From Hydrangea macrophylla (Eukaryota > Streptophyta > Magnoliopsida > Cornales > Hydrangeaceae): a DNA stretch of 64,000 nt. Under the pieces are notes generated by a model. The model had not been told where the DNA came from and did no database searches. It saw only the letters and a program-made list of their open reading frames with translations. Of the stretch, positions 42,430 to 54,616 are shown piece after piece (within the stretch, counting starts at the first letter, position 1; each line of letters starts with the position of its first letter). The stretch covers positions 31,353,501-31,417,500 of the forward strand of contig CM066984.1 in NCBI GenBank assembly GCA_033977485.1, given 5' to 3'. Position numbers and translations under genes: made by a program.

Positions 42430-42960
42430 TCTAGGGTCCATCTCCTGAATATTTAATGTTTCAGTAATGGCTTTCCGGTGTAAGGAATTGACATATCAAC
42501 TCCGGACAACTGCTTGGTCTCCACGTAGGCTCTCGGGTCCCCGAGGGGTCGGGAATTTTACCGCCAGGCTATACGTTGACACAACCGCCTTGGCCTTGTT
42601 GAGAGTTGGCCTCCCAAGGATGACAATGTACACGGATAGGGCTTCCACGACCACAAAGCTTGCCAGTACATATGTCTGCTGGGGGTAAGTCCCCATAAGA
42701 ACAGGGAGCTAGATGGTATTGAGCAGTTGTGTGCTGGACCCGTTGAATCTGACCAGCGGAGTGGCTACTGGTCGAAGTCGATCTTTGGATATCTCAAGCT
42801 GATCGAATGCTATAACGAACATGATATCAGAGGAGCTTCCCGTGTCCACCAACACCCTTTTCATCATATAATTTGCTACGGTGAGTGTTACCACCAGCGG
42901 GTCAGCATGGGGGCAACGCAAATCCCGTATGTTATTGGATGAGAATGTTAACATGTTGGT
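42430..42960 (-). pseudogene. aspartic protease of the outer Tat element
   Basis: MLTFSSNNIRDLRCPHADPL, then the active site VLVDTGSSSDIMF, RPVATPLVRFNGSS, and after a stop at 42709-42711 the block VIILGRPTLNKAKAVVSTYS and FPTPRGPESLRGDQ. This layout (D(T/S)GSS and an ILGRP flap) is usual for Tat proteases. Confidence 0.87.
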
Positions 42961-43049
42961 CGGGGGGGAGCCGGTGGATTGGACATGCCAGACATTCGAT
43001 CGGGATGCCTGAGCATGCCTCTTCCTGGCCGACTATGAATCCTCCTGAG

Positions 43050-44690
43050 ATTAGATTGATTTACCCAAGGGTTGTGGTTGATCCTGGGCTTGGCCATCTA
43101 ACCGAGGTCGTCTATCTACAGCGACAAATTCGACGAGATGTCCCTACTCAATCAGCTTCTCAATGGCAATCTTAAGCTTGAAGTAGTCCTTCGTGTTATG
43201 TCCGTGGTCTTTGTGGAAGCAGAAAAACTTATCCCGGTTTCTCTTACCAGGCGGGCTCGTTAGCTTCGCTGGTTGCTGGAGCAGTCTTTGAGTTTCAGAA
43301 GTGGCCATGACCTCATGGATAAGCCAGGAAAATGGTGTGAAGGTAGTTGGGGCTTGATCTTGACCACCTCTCTGCTGGTCTCACTTTAGCTTCTTTCCTG
43401 GTCCCTTCTCGAGGCCACCACCCTTCCGTTTTGCTTTCGAGGCCTCATCTCCTGCTAAGTTGGTGTACTTTGTTTTCAAAAACTCCTCAGTGTTAATGTA
43501 CTTCCCAACCCTCTCCGAAAGCTCCACTAGGGTTACCGGTTGGTCGCAGTGGAACGACGTGACAACTTTGGTGAGTTAAACTCCCGAGCAGAAGGCCATG
43601 ATTGCGGCCGTTTCGTTTAGGTTGTGGATCTGGAGCCTTTGTTTAAAATGGTCCACATACTCCCTTAGGGATTCCCCCTTTTGTTGCTTGACGGTTAGTA
43701 GCTGGGTGTCCTGTTGTGACCAGTCGAGCATCCCCACGAACTGGCTGATAAAGAGCTTGTTCAATGTCTTGAAGTTATCGACCATTCGGGGTTTTAGAGC
43801 ATGGAACCACTGTGCGGCTGGCCCTTTAAGGGTGCTGGGGAAGGCCAGCCACAATAACTTGTCGATTGTGGTGACTAGCACCATCTAAGCCTTGTAAGTG
43901 CAGACTTGATCTACTGGGCTTCCTAAACCGTCATAAGAGCTGAGATGTGGTGGTTTTAATTTCTGAGAGATGGGAAATCTTGGTACCTGGGTGGTATAGG
44001 GCGACTCGGTCTCTGTATTGGTGAGGTCCTGGCCAGACTTATGACTCAACCTTTCAATTTGCTGCTGCAAGTCCTTGATCTGGGCCTTTACATCTTGCCC
44101 GGTCTTCTTCTCTATATCCGAGCGGTACGTTAGGTCTGATGATGAGGCCTCTTCCTCAAAGTTCATCATCCTCGAGGATATGACCCGACTCTAACTCTGG
44201 GTAATCGTGTGCCTAAGATCTCCCCGGCTCCTGACTGGAGGGTCTTTGGCTGATTCCTAGGTCTTTTGTCCTAGTTCCTCTCCTCTGGTGGCATGTCATT
44301 TGTTGATGATATCTCTAGCGTCTTTTGCCCGACGCGGATTGATTTAGGCTCGCTGTCTGGTATGCCTGGGTGCCCTGCTACGCTCACCATCCCCGAGGCG
44401 TTCCCAATCCGACGGAGATAGTAGCGCAAAGTGGGTACGCTTCTGGACTTGCACGGGCGCCTGGTCGGGGACGCTTTTCCTGGGCTGGTTCTCGGATTGA
44501 GGATGTTTTTCCTAACGGGCCAACAGTGCTTTGATCTGCTACTGGGTTCGCCGTTGGCCCTCTAGAATCTGCGCAAGCGCTATTGTTATTTGCTCAGAGG
44601 TCATGGAGGCAGCCTATTGCTTGGGCTGTGAGTCCTCCTGACCGGCCTGAGCGGTCTTCCTCTTACCCTTCTTCGGTGGCAATGTTGATT
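43050..44690 (-). pseudogene. gag of the outer Tat element
   Basis: Likely start near 44605 (MTSEQITIALAQILEGQRRT) a short way after the PBS. A coiled-coil-like KAQIKDLQQQIERLSHK (about 44070) precedes the capsid core: SYDGLGSPVDQVCTYKA, AFPSTLKGPAAQWFHALK, TLNKLFISQFVGML and GESLREYVDHFKQRL. Near the end FCFHKDHGHNTKDYFKLKIA (about 43200) is the Tat CxFH...H motif with a Tyr in the last metal position. Stops at about 43885 and several in the linkers. Confidence 0.9.
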
Positions 44691-44723
44691 AGTCAAGAGA
44701 TTTGTTGATGAGAAATTTGACAT

Positions 44724-44742
44724 TCCCACAGACGGTGCCAAA
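44724..44742 (-). other. primer binding site of the outer Tat element
   Basis: On the minus strand, immediately after the LTR end ATCATCA, the sequence reads TTTGGCACCGTCTGTGGGA, the Tat-type site of the TTGGCGCCGTCTGTGGGA class. It fixes 44744-45375 as the 5' LTR. Confidence 0.85.
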
Positions 44743-44743
44743 C

Positions 44744-45375
44744 TGATGATGCCAAAATTTGGGTAAGAATAATTTAGAGAGAGAGAGAGATAAACACGAT
44801 GAATTTTGTATATGGTTCGGTCCCGTTAATGAGGTGACCTACGTCCACGGGTGCGTCGATGCGCTTTTACTAACAGATCATCGGTGGCTATTGGTGAGCC
44901 AACAAAGTGGGCGGCACTACCGGAAATCAATCGGGTATAGTGAGTTGTTTTTATGCTATTCTTTAGAGTCAGAATGCGATCCCCATCAATAGGGGTGAGT
45001 GGCCTCTTTTATAGGTGCAAGAGACCACCCGTACAAGGTAAGTCTACAAATTAGGAAGTCTAATCTGATTATGACCGATTTATATGAATTTAGGAGAGTT
45101 TCCTAAGTGATTTAGGAAACTACTTGCTCCTTCCATTTAGTCTTATAGCTGAGATAGGAAACTGTCTGGAAGCTTGCTGGGCAAGCAACCACGCCTTCTG
45201 GAGGTGCACCCATGTAGGGCCAGTTTGGAGCGAACGTCTAGGCTTTGGACCAAACTGGGCGATTTTGTGTAACGGCCCAGGATGGTTGAGTGGCCAGCCC
45301 AGATTGAAGGTGACTTGGCTTCTCTTTGCTGAGGTGGCGAGGCTTGACTTTGACCTAATATTTTTGTACATATTA
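44744..45375 (-). repeat. 5' LTR of outer Tat element (632 bp)
   Basis: Pairs with 15242-15869. On the minus strand it should begin TGATATG but reads TAATATG, a change that breaks the TG end. Minus-strand TATAAAAG at 45006-45013. The divergence from its partner (several changes per 60 bp) is much greater than that between the nested element's LTRs. Confidence 0.9.
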
Positions 45376-45380
45376 TGCTC

Positions 45381-45835
45381 TACTTTTCATTTGTCATCCT
45401 TTAGTATAGTTAAGTGGGCATTCAAATTTTCAGCTTATGCATTGAAAGGTGAAGCACAACAATGGTGGCTTATGGTTTGTAGAGCAATGCACGTATAACA
45501 TGGCAAGGATTCTTGGAACTATTTTATAAGAAATATCTTCCAAAATGAGCTTGATATCATAAAACCAAGGGGTTCATGAATCTAAAAAAAAGGAAGTAGG
45601 GCTGTATATAAATATGCCATCAAATTTACCGAATTGACTAGATTTTCCCATGTTATAGTGCCTACAAAACTTGAAAAGGCAAAAAAGTTTGAAGAAGGAT
45701 TGAGAGGGAATATTCAAAACCAAGTAGATTTGTTCCCATTGCCTACTTATATTGAGGTATTAGATATTCCTTTGATAGCCAGTAAGATAACGAGGAAATT
45801 TGAAAAGGTTGAGACTAGTAAATATGGATACTCGC
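45381..45835 (+). pseudogene. gag relic (right half) of an older Gypsy element
   Basis: FKFSAYALKGEAQQWW (about 45420-45470), then across a shift ITWQGFLELFYKKYLPK, FMNLKKGS, and the open frame 45634-45830 with LTRFSHVIVPTKLEKAKKFE, EGLRGNIQNQVDLFPLPTY and a VLDIPLIASKITRK end. This is the capsid core of a plant Gypsy (chromovirus-like) gag on the plus strand. It continues the relic at 15104 across the 30-kb nest. Confidence 0.8.
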
Positions 45836-45849
45836 AGTTTAACTACGCT

Positions 45850-48800
45850 TTTAAAACTTTTTCAAATTTCAAATTTGAGTTGCCACTTAGTTTTTAAAAG
45901 GAAAATCAAGAAACCATTTTAAAAGCAAACTGATCTTTTTGGAAACCAGAGATTTCTAGGTCCGGGGATTATGGAATGAGAGGGGAAGGAGCCCGGCAGA
46001 CTAAAACACTCCCTCTCATCCTATCTCGTGATAGGCCTCTACTCAATATCCTTTTTAATAGAATTATTAATCAAAGCATGCCCTCAACTAATATATATAT
46101 ATATATATATAGAAAAGCATGTCGAAAGGGGTGCAAGATCGCTAACGATAAAAGGCATACAAAACCATATAATTCAACTAGCAACAAAGAATGATATGCG
46201 AATAAGGAACACGAGAAATTACCCAGATCCAACCGTAAAATAGAAACGTGTAATGCATGCAATAAATAAAAAAAAATCTAAAAAAGAGTGTCTAATTCAC
46301 ATATACACATAAGGCAAATCCTAATTCTAGGATGTCGCATATGGAGTCAAAAATCAATAAAATCGAGAAATAAATAAACTAAAGAGGGGTTGAGAAATCA
46401 TACCTTAATAGCGCTACAAAACAAAGGTTTAGTCCACATGCTTTTGAACAAGAAATAATATTGAATCCTAAATAACATATCCAAACTTCTAGCTTAGAAC
46501 TATCAAACACGGAAGGAATTGTCATAACTGTGAATTCCTTATAAATAATTGGAAATACAACACCTCTGTAGATATACATGTCTCAACTAGGAGCCAATGT
46601 AATGTCCATATAGAGATGATATAATCCCAACATGATCATAAGGAACCCATAGTTATGTTCAACTAGGTTCAATCAAATGCAACTTAAGCCAAGAATTAGT
46701 CCTAATCCTACGTATCAACATACATGGATGAATGCATGGACATAAACAAGAATGAGCTATGAATTATTCATCAATTTGAATCATTTAGTCTCTGGATTTA
46801 AGTTTGATTATCATCATTTGAAACATGGTTTGAGTCTTAAGGCACTAGGAGACCGTTTAGATTAGAGTTAACAAGATTTATCAAAACTGTGACAGAATTA
46901 CAAGAATTACAGATAGCAGACCAAACTTTCAAAAATAGAAAACCCATACTTCCAACAGATTGATCTTAATGATTTTTGAGTATGTTGTGCCTCTGTGAGT
47001 CTAGTTTCTAACTCAAAATGATAATTGAAGATCGAACGGTCCAATCTCTGGAAATTGGACCAAGACTAGACATCACCATAATTTAACAACTCTTATATCC
47101 AGAGTTTTTGTATGATTTTTTAAAAATATTAAGTAAATCCATATAACTCCAAATTTTTTAGGGGATCTCCTCAACACATTTAACTATACAGAAAAAAATA
47201 TTTTAGGTCAAAAGCATTTGGTTAAGGCTCTGATCAGCTTAGTTTATAATGTACTTACTGTTCTTAAATTTTGAACAGAAAGTAACTAGTTCATGGATTC
47301 TAAAACCAAACCATGTTTATAATGGAATTTTACCAAAACAAAAATTATGGTGGTAGATTCATGTGTTATGAACACATTCCAATTGGTCTCATTCAATTCC
47401 AATGGATCATGATTTAGTTAAAAATCTTTGATCACAGTTGGTTAATGAATTCACTGCACTAATTTTAATATCCAAGTCATAAAAATTACAAGTAAATTCC
47501 TCTCTCAAGTTGATGATTCTTGAGGAATATAAACCTAGTTTATTCTATTCTCCTCTCAAATTAATGATCCTTGGCGACTAGATATGATCAAATCATAGAA
47601 ACTTCAATGGAATATGAAGAGGATTCCATGAAACTTCAAACTAGAGGGCCCAAATCATAAGTATAGAATATGATCCACTAATCATATATTGATAAGGCCA
47701 TGATCAACTTTAATTCCCATATAAATCATAAGATCATAAGGGATTAAAGGATCAATCTCAAGGGATTCCAATGAGATATTGAAGATCTCATAGACCCCAA
47801 GAGAGAAATATAAACAAAAAAGAATAGAATAAAAGTTTATTTAAAAAAATCCAAGTAAAAAATCTTTTACAAACTAGTTTATTTTAAACCCAAAGCTTTA
47901 TTTAGATCCAAATCAATGAAGGAAACAAAATGAAATTCAATCACAATTCTAGTGGTGTGTGATGAAATGGGGTAGGAAGAGATTTTTTGAAAATGTGTAA
48001 AAGTCCTAGATCTATGAATTGTGATTGAACTCTAGCCTAATTCTAGGTAGGATTAGAAGGTTACCTCTATTAACCTCAGGATTTTCTTGAATTCTTGATG
48101 AAAATCTTCTAAGTTCTTCAAATTCTTCTTCAAATTCTTCAAAGGTCTCTCAATTTTTCTCAATTCTCTATATCTTTTTCTATATATTCCACTTGCTCAA
48201 AAAGGATGGATGATGGAAGATCATAATGGAGGTGAACATCTCCTTATATAGACCACTTCCATGGGATTAAATTGGTAAATTCAGGGTGAAAACCCATGTG
48301 CAATGATATTCCGTATGTATTGAAAAAAAAATCAGTCTATTACAGTGGGTGGCACTCAGTGAATGCCGCATCGACACTCACTCAGTGAATGCTGGCGCGA
48401 CACTCAGCGAGTGCTACCGGCATCATCGCGTGTCACTTTTAACGAAATTCCCTCCTTTTTATTTATTTTTCAAATATATATCTATATACTAATATATACT
48501 TATATAAATTATATATACATGTATATATATTTATAGGATTATATACATCTTTTTTGTTTTCTTTTCTCTTCTTTTTCCCCTTTTTTCAAAATTCAAAATT
48601 CTTTTTCTTCTTTTTTATTTTTCTTTTCAAATCATTATATATATATTTTTTTGATTTGAAATTAATTTTCAAACTGCCCCTCTTATACGTATTTCATATA
48701 CGAGTTTCTCTGAATTCTTGGTCTCTTTCTTCTTTTTCTTCTGTCTCTTTTCTTTCGAAAACTTTTATTGGGATTGAAGAAATCTTCGAAGAGCTTGAAT

Positions 48801-48899
48801 CATTTAGAAAACCTTTGAATTTTGTTGGACATTGTCGTCATCAACTTAGAGGTAAGCATCCCCTGAATTCGATGGTAGGTCAAAATTAGGTGGTCTACA
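45850..48899 (-). repeat. Tat-type LTR, minus orientation, 3' end truncated
   Basis: Collinear with the solo LTR at 10920-14334 and diverged from it. Its start, on the minus strand, is TGTAGACCACC at 48899. The last ~50 bp, including the GGCATCCACA end, are missing at the 45850 side. Minus-strand TATATAAG at 48244-48251. A (TA)n run lies at about 46088-46111. No internal element sequence is next to it. Confidence 0.85.
48350..48440 (-). repeat. CACTCA/TGAGTG palindrome cluster in the minus Tat LTR
   Basis: GGCACTCAGTGAATGCC, CACTCACTCAGTGAATG, CACTCAGCGAGTGC. About 100 bp upstream (minus strand) of the TATA at 48244. Confidence 0.8.
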
Positions 48900-48963
48900 A
48901 TAAGTTAAGAGGCTAAGCGAGAGCAAAAGATGAGGTCAAGAAAATTATAAGAAGCGAAATACC
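48900..48963. other. 64-bp spacer between two head-to-head LTRs
   Basis: Unique-looking, purine-rich. It may be a last remnant of the gag relic that the LTRs entered; too short to tell. Confidence 0.5.
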
Positions 48964-50427
48964 TGTAGACACCCCAATTTTGACAAAGGCTGTCTAACTT
49001 AGGGGATTATTACCTCTGGGACCAATGATGATAATGTCCGATAGAATTCAAGACCTCCAGTGGAACAACAAGCTCTTTAGAAAGCTCTATGGCCCGATCC
49101 CGCCAAACTTCAAAAGTAAAAAGACTAAAATACCCCTAGAGAGATACCCTCCTAGGTATGAGTGATAAGCACACACCAAAAGCACATAAACGTTCTTGGA
49201 ATAGTCACATAATCTAGACAGTCGCATCTAGAAAGAACCAGAAGTTTAAATTGATACATTTTAAAAGAATAGCTCATGATAAGTTTTCAAAGAAAGAAGA
49301 TTTCAATTATTTTCAAAAGATCTCTGAACCATTTTTGTAAAATCGTAGACTCTGATACCTTTCCCATGGTATAAGATTTGTAATTTTTGGAGCTACAGTG
49401 AATTAGATATGAATTTTCAAAGATTCGGAGTGAAAAATCAAAGAATATGGAAATTACGATGGAGACAATACATACTGCCATAAAATGGCAGCGTGTGACT
49501 GCCACTACGTCACTCACTAAGTGTTGGTGTGACACTCACTAAGTGTCGTCGCAGCATTCACTGAGTGGCGTCTCAACCCATTGGATGTCGTTCAGGGAAG
49601 AAATCGTCCTTTTGGTGTGACTTTATGATGCAAATCTTGATCTACTGAATATACCAAACGTTTATGTAGTGCGTACTTAGAACCCTTATGTTACACCATT
49701 CATGCTCATTCCACTCCGAAAAAACACCCATACCCCCATTCAATTTGCCTATAAAAGCATAACTCATTTCTCACCTTTTGGGAGAGGACTTCTACAAAAC
49801 TTTTGATTGCCATCTATATACAAGAGAGATAAAATTTGATCAATGGGATTTCCATAGACTTCTAGAGAAAGAGAGAGAGAGAGAGAGAGACCAAAATCAA
49901 GGGAAATTTAGTCCATATTCAAATCACCTTGAACAATTGAAGAACTCGAAGAAGAGCTTGAAGACCAATTGAAGAATCTCAAGAACTCAACCAATCCAGC
50001 ATAAATTTGAGATAATTTAGAAGTAATTCTCTCACCTTCTACTATCTATATGTAGAATTCAATCACAATTTGTAGATCTAACTAGGTTTTATCCACTTTT
50101 CAAAATCTCCTTCTCATTCTTTCTTCACACACCACTATGGTCAAACTGTGACCGAATTCCTTGTGTGTTGTTGATTCATGATTAGATTATCAAATAATCT
50201 CTGTAAAACTATTTTCTACATCAAATAAAGCTACGGATCTCTAGAATTTGGTTTGATCTTCCATCTCTCTCTTATGCTCTTCTCTTGAAATTCATGAGAC
50301 CTTTAATGTTTCATTTCAATTTCTTGAGATTTTGATCCTAATCCTCTAAAATTATGTGTTTATATGAGGATCTATATCTGTTTCAAATAATTTTGATGAT
50401 TAATTTTATCAATTTCATATTTAGTAT
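48964..50427 (+). repeat. Tat-type LTR, plus orientation, first part
   Basis: Starts TGTAGACACCCCAATTTTGA as at 33013 and follows the same order of blocks to about 50420. TATAAAAG at 49750-49757; a (GA)n run at about 49867-49891. At 50428 it is interrupted by an Athila-like element and resumes near 58698 after a gap of about 0.9 kb relative to the 16683 copy. Confidence 0.85.
49509..49590 (+). repeat. CACTCACTAAGTG palindrome cluster in the plus Tat LTR
   Basis: CACTCACTAAGTG at about 49511, ACACTCACTAAGTGT at about 49532, then GCATTCACTGAGTGGCG. The middle unit is a perfect interrupted palindrome although its sequence differs from GGCACTCACTGAGTGCC in the other copies. Confidence 0.8.
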
Positions 50428-51915
50428 TGACCAGCGACGATTAGTCCCCGTTTATAGTCCTGAAGTTACACTTTGTCAGCCTATTTCATTTAGTTAATAG
50501 TTATTTTTTTAATAAGTATTCTAAATTTTGTAGGTTTTGGAGTTTTAACTTCAAAATACACAAAAATCTAATGATTAGTGGCTATGGAAGTCATTCTGGG
50601 CACAAAAGTTGATTTCGGTGAAAGTTGAATGCAATAGCAACCTCGGTAAATTGCATTTTTGACAAGGAATACTTTAGATTTGAGAAATTTCTCCAGAGAT
50701 ATAAAATGTAGATCTTCGAGATACGGATGTGTGGCCGCTAATGGTGAGTCAATACGAGGTCCGAGTCAAAAGTTATCACAATTCTATGATCGGTGCGCGA
50801 AGTTGACAAAATTTGAGAAAAGTTGGAAAAGGCCATCTCGCTAGAGTGACCTGTTAAAAAAGTAAAAAATTCGTATTTCGAGGTACTGAAGAGCCCTGTG
50901 CGATCTAAATTGGATGAATACGTCCAAAAACGTAAAAACAGTAGTTTTAGCGCGATTAGGTTTAGAAAAAGCCTCCTAATCCCTCTAAAATCTATATTAA
51001 TCCTATTCTAATTCAATTTTGGGGTTACACAGCATTACACAATATTATACACATCTATATGCAACAAAAACTTCAGCCATTGAAGAGAGAGAAGCAAGGA
51101 GAAGAAGAAGAAGACCAAGGATTCCCATGGCCTCCTCCATCAACCTCTTGTCAATCTTCGATTCTTTGGATGCTTTGACTGATATGTAGGGTTTCAATGA
51201 AACCCTAGCCAAGTAATAGGGTGTATTTTATGTTTTTATTTTAGTTTTATTATGTATGGATGATGATTACATGTTTCAAGGATTTTAAATAATAAAATTG
51301 TACTTCTATTGATTAAATCATTGCTTTAAAAATTTATTCTTGTCTTAGATCTATTTTGAATGTGATGTACTCAAAGATCTATATTTGTTGTGCTTGTATG
51401 AATTATTTACATGTAATGGTGGTTAATTGAATTGTAATTTCAAGTAGTCAAATAGTTCATGCCTAGGGAAGACAGAGTGTACCGTAAACCTAGTTTAGTG
51501 TGAGACAATCTGTGCTAACCGAAGATGAATTATGTTGATGCTTGAATCGTAGTTATATTCTTGAAGGAGGAATTGGGCTTGTAGCTACAATTTCCCATTA
51601 TCATCCAATGTAATAAGCTAATTGAATGCATAGATACTCTTAATACGAAGGTAGTGATGGATTTGCAATCCTAGGTTCACTTTAAATATCGTTTACAACA
51701 ACTTTTATATTGCCTTCATAGTTTTACTTTCATTGTTCTTAGTTTAATTAAAATCAAAATCAAAATTCTATTTTTTCTTAATTAACTAGGTTTAGGTTTT
51801 AAAATTAAGGTGTTTTTGTATTTCAATCTTTGTGGGTTCGACCTCTACTTCCACACTACAAATCTTTTAAAGTAGAGTATACTTTTTATCTTGATTTTGA
51901 CAAGATCAAGTATCA
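50428..51915 (+). repeat. 5' LTR of the Athila-like gag-pro element
   Basis: Starts TGACCAGCGACGATTAG and ends ATCAAGTATCA (51915); pairs with 57254-58697. TATA-like CTATATTAATC at about 50990. It contains the TGTGGGTTCGACC leader block (about 51834) seen in related elements. The 3' copy lacks about 90 bp around this block. Confidence 0.85.
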
Positions 51916-52019
51916 TCTGTGAGGATTGAGTGTTTGTCCAATTCCTAGAGATTGAACCATTGATCTTTGATTTATTTTTTTGAGTTAGTCTATATCTTAG
52001 TGTCAATTTTTTTTAGTTT

Positions 52020-53090
52020 ATGTTTGGTACGCATTCGAGTAAACCCGAATTACATTTTTTCAATCCTGAGCTTGAACGTACCCTAAGGGTCAGTAGGTCA
52101 TCAACCCAAGCTTCTAGAGCTTGGTTGCTAGACGACGAATCAACTCCGAAACCGTCATCATAATTTCAGGCCAAAATTCAAAGTACCCTTAAACGTTTAA
52201 GAAAACCTCAAACTATTAACATCCAACCTATTCCAATGGCCAACCTTGGAAATAATGGAAACAACGGGAACAACCAAAACAATGGAAATAACCCTAATGT
52301 ACCCCCACCTCCTTTGCTTAAAGATTATTTCATTCCTACGGCCTATACGCCATAAACAGGTATTGAATTACCTGAGGTGACGACATCTCACTTTGAGATA
52401 AAGTCATCTACCATCGTGCTACTCCCTTCATTCCATGGCTGTTTTAAAGATCCTTATCATCATTTAGGAGAGTTCCAAGACATATGCTCTACATTGAATA
52501 TACTAAATTTAACTGATGATGAATTAAAATTGCATCTCTTCCCATTTACCTTAAAAGATAAAGCTAAGTATTGGCTCCAATCTCTTAAGACAAACACTAT
52601 TAGAACATGGGAAGCATTACATACCGCATTTTTACAAAAGTTTTTCCCCATCACAAGAACTAATTAAATAAGAAAATCCATAATAAACTTTGTGATGCAA
52701 GATGGGAAAATGATATTCGACACTTGGGAACAATTTAAAGAATTATTGAGCTCTTGCCCACATCATCGAATTCCCCAAGTGGCAATTGGTACATATCTTC
52801 TATAAGGGACTTGTTCCCTTACTTCATAATACCGTCGATGCCGTTTGTGCGGGTACCTTCCTACATAAATGCCGACGAGGCATGGAAATTTTTTGAAACA
52901 TTAACTGAGAATTCAATGCATCAAGCCGTGTCGGTACGTCCTGAGGGGTGTCTTCCACCTAAACCCAAGCGAGAGGAGCATTTCAAGTCAAGTTATTTAA
53001 TCGAATTTCAAGAACTATCTAAAAAACTTGACCGATTAATGACAATGAACCAAACGTCGGGCTCACCCTCTTATGAAATTTTCTAATATG
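52020..53090 (+). pseudogene. Athila-type gag, frame-broken
   Basis: MFGTHSSKPELHFFNPELER at 52020, a stop near 52160, an Asn/Gly-rich linker (NNGNNGNNQNNGNN), then FEIKSSTIVLLPSFHGCF, DPYHHLGEFQDICSTLNI and LFPFTLKDKAKYWLQSLKT with AFLQKFFPI: the capsid-like gag core (about 52390-52660). After another shift, 52754-53086 carries YINADEAWKFFETLTENSMH, the usual later gag part. It would form the particle but is interrupted several times. Confidence 0.88.
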
Positions 53091-53824
53091 TTCCGATCCT
53101 TCACATTCCACACTTGCATTCCCATCCACGTCTCAATTTTTGAAATTCGTGGAGCAACACATACACTCTATTCAACAATTCCCATGAAATAGTTATAATC
53201 CTATGACGACTAATTTTCCTGATACTTATGGACCCCAGTTTCAACAAAGTCAATACCGACACCCCTTCCTAATCGTAACCCTCCAAGAGATAACGCTTTT
53301 GAGACAAAGGTGTTGGCGTCCCTTAAGACTATCAAAATGCAAGTGCAAGCACAAGTATAAATAGTGCACTCTCACACACAATCCATTGTGAAGGTTGAGT
53401 CCCAAATGGGATAAATAGCTAATGCGGTGAGTCGTAGAAATGAGGGTAAGTTGCCTAGTCAAACAATTTAAAACCCTAAGGGACAATATGAGATTGGGGG
53501 GTTCAAGTGAGTCAGTAAATGTCATCTCGACTAGGATGAATATTTGAGAAGAGGAACCAATGAGAGTGAGAAAACTGTGAATATTAATTCGAAACAAGAG
53601 AAGGGTGAGGATACGAGTCGAATTAGGAAAGAAAATGAACTGGTCCTGACAGACTATGTTCCAAAACTGCCTTTCCCACCAAACATTGAGGAACAGCCAT
53701 ATTTTCTAAAGAAATGATAGAAAACTTAAGATATACCCGAGGTATTTAAACAAGTTAAAATCAACGTTCCATTCCTCGATGCTATAAAACAAATTCTCGC
53801 TTATGCTAAGTGCCTTAAAGACCT
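53091..53824 (+). pseudogene. gag-protease linker, decayed
   Basis: Contains frame-shifted pieces ending in DYVPKLPFPPNIEEQ (53655-53700) and INVPFLDAIKQILAYAKCLK DLCTQ (53760-53830), both typical of the stretch before the Athila protease. In-frame stops at about 53716. Confidence 0.75.
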
Positions 53825-54616
53825 ATGCACTCAAAAGCACAAGTTGCGCAGTCAAGTTCTGAAAAGGTCTTCCTCACTGAAAAAGTAAGTTCGATCTTCC
53901 AATACGCTCCTTCGAAGTATATGGATCCTATAACGCCTACCATTTCTTGTCATATAGGTAACACTTTAATCCATCAGGCTCTCCTTGACTTAGGAGCAAG
54001 TGTTAATCTCTTACCTTACACCGTCTACAAACAACTAGGTGTAGGTGAACTTAAACCCACGGTCGCTACCATACAATTAGCGGATCATTGCATTAAAACC
54101 CCTAGAGGAATCGTCGAAGATGTCTTAGTAAAAGTGGATAAATGTTACTATCCCGTCGATTTCATGGTTTTTGACACCGAACCTGTGCTAAATGCTAGGA
54201 AACACACTCCTGTCATTCTTGGTTGTCCATTTTTAGCCACGGCCAACACTCGTGTCAACTGTCGAACGGGGGTAATGAAAGTGTCATTTGGGAACATGAA
54301 CATAAAATTAAATGTTTTTAACACTATTGATCAACCTACTAATGATGATGATTACCCTTGTGTGGTGGAGAGTATGGTTAGACTAGCTAATGGACCCAAT
54401 AATGTAATAAACATGAATACGATTATGCATAATGAACAAAAAAATCCTACTAACCCAGATTCGAATGATGAATTTACTCGGAAGGTGAGAAATCGATTTG
54501 AACATAATCAGGGAGAATCGTTAATCGAGTTAAAAAATAATGGCATTATTTCTGTTTTCCACTGGAGTATCCCTACTGTCTTCAGGGGTACAAAGACTGA
54601 GTTTCGCCCTCCATAA
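53825..54616 (+). pseudogene. Athila-type aspartic protease
   Basis: Open frame with FLTEKVSSIFQYAPSKYMDP, ISCHIGNTLIHQALLDLGAS (catalytic Asp in D-L-G-A), VNLLPYTVYKQLGVGELKP, ATIQLADHCIKTPRGIVEDV, DKCYYPVDFMVFDTEP and HTPVILGCPFLATAN (flap, Cys where Arg is usual). The frame ends at 54616 with no RT behind it. A GGGAGCCAACCCAAGCTTT box at 54667, the GGGAGGCAACCCA motif of this lineage, marks the start of the 3' noncoding region. The retropepsin core itself is intact. Confidence 0.88.

Larger units (their letters stand above)
15237..45380 (-). mobile_element. outer autonomous-type Tat element (nest of 30.1 kb)
   Basis: The element spans 15242-45375, with flanks TGCTT (15237-15241) and TGCTC (45376-45380), a 5-bp target duplication with one change. 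LTRs are about 630 bp; pol lies on the minus strand, so 44744-45375 is the 5' LTR and 15242-15869 the 3' LTR. Removing the nested insertion 16683-35882 and one CTGAC leaves about 10.9 kb, a normal Tat size. Two RNase H regions, the PBS type and an antisense gene between integrase and 3' LTR fit the Tat lineage. All frames are broken. Confidence 0.92.

Noticed and set aside
15237..45380. 9- to 10-bp target duplication TATTATGCT at the outer Tat element
   Set aside because: TATTATGCT does occur at both sides, but on the right TATTA aligns with the TATCA end of the other LTR, so the duplication is taken as the 5-bp TGCTT/TGCTC.
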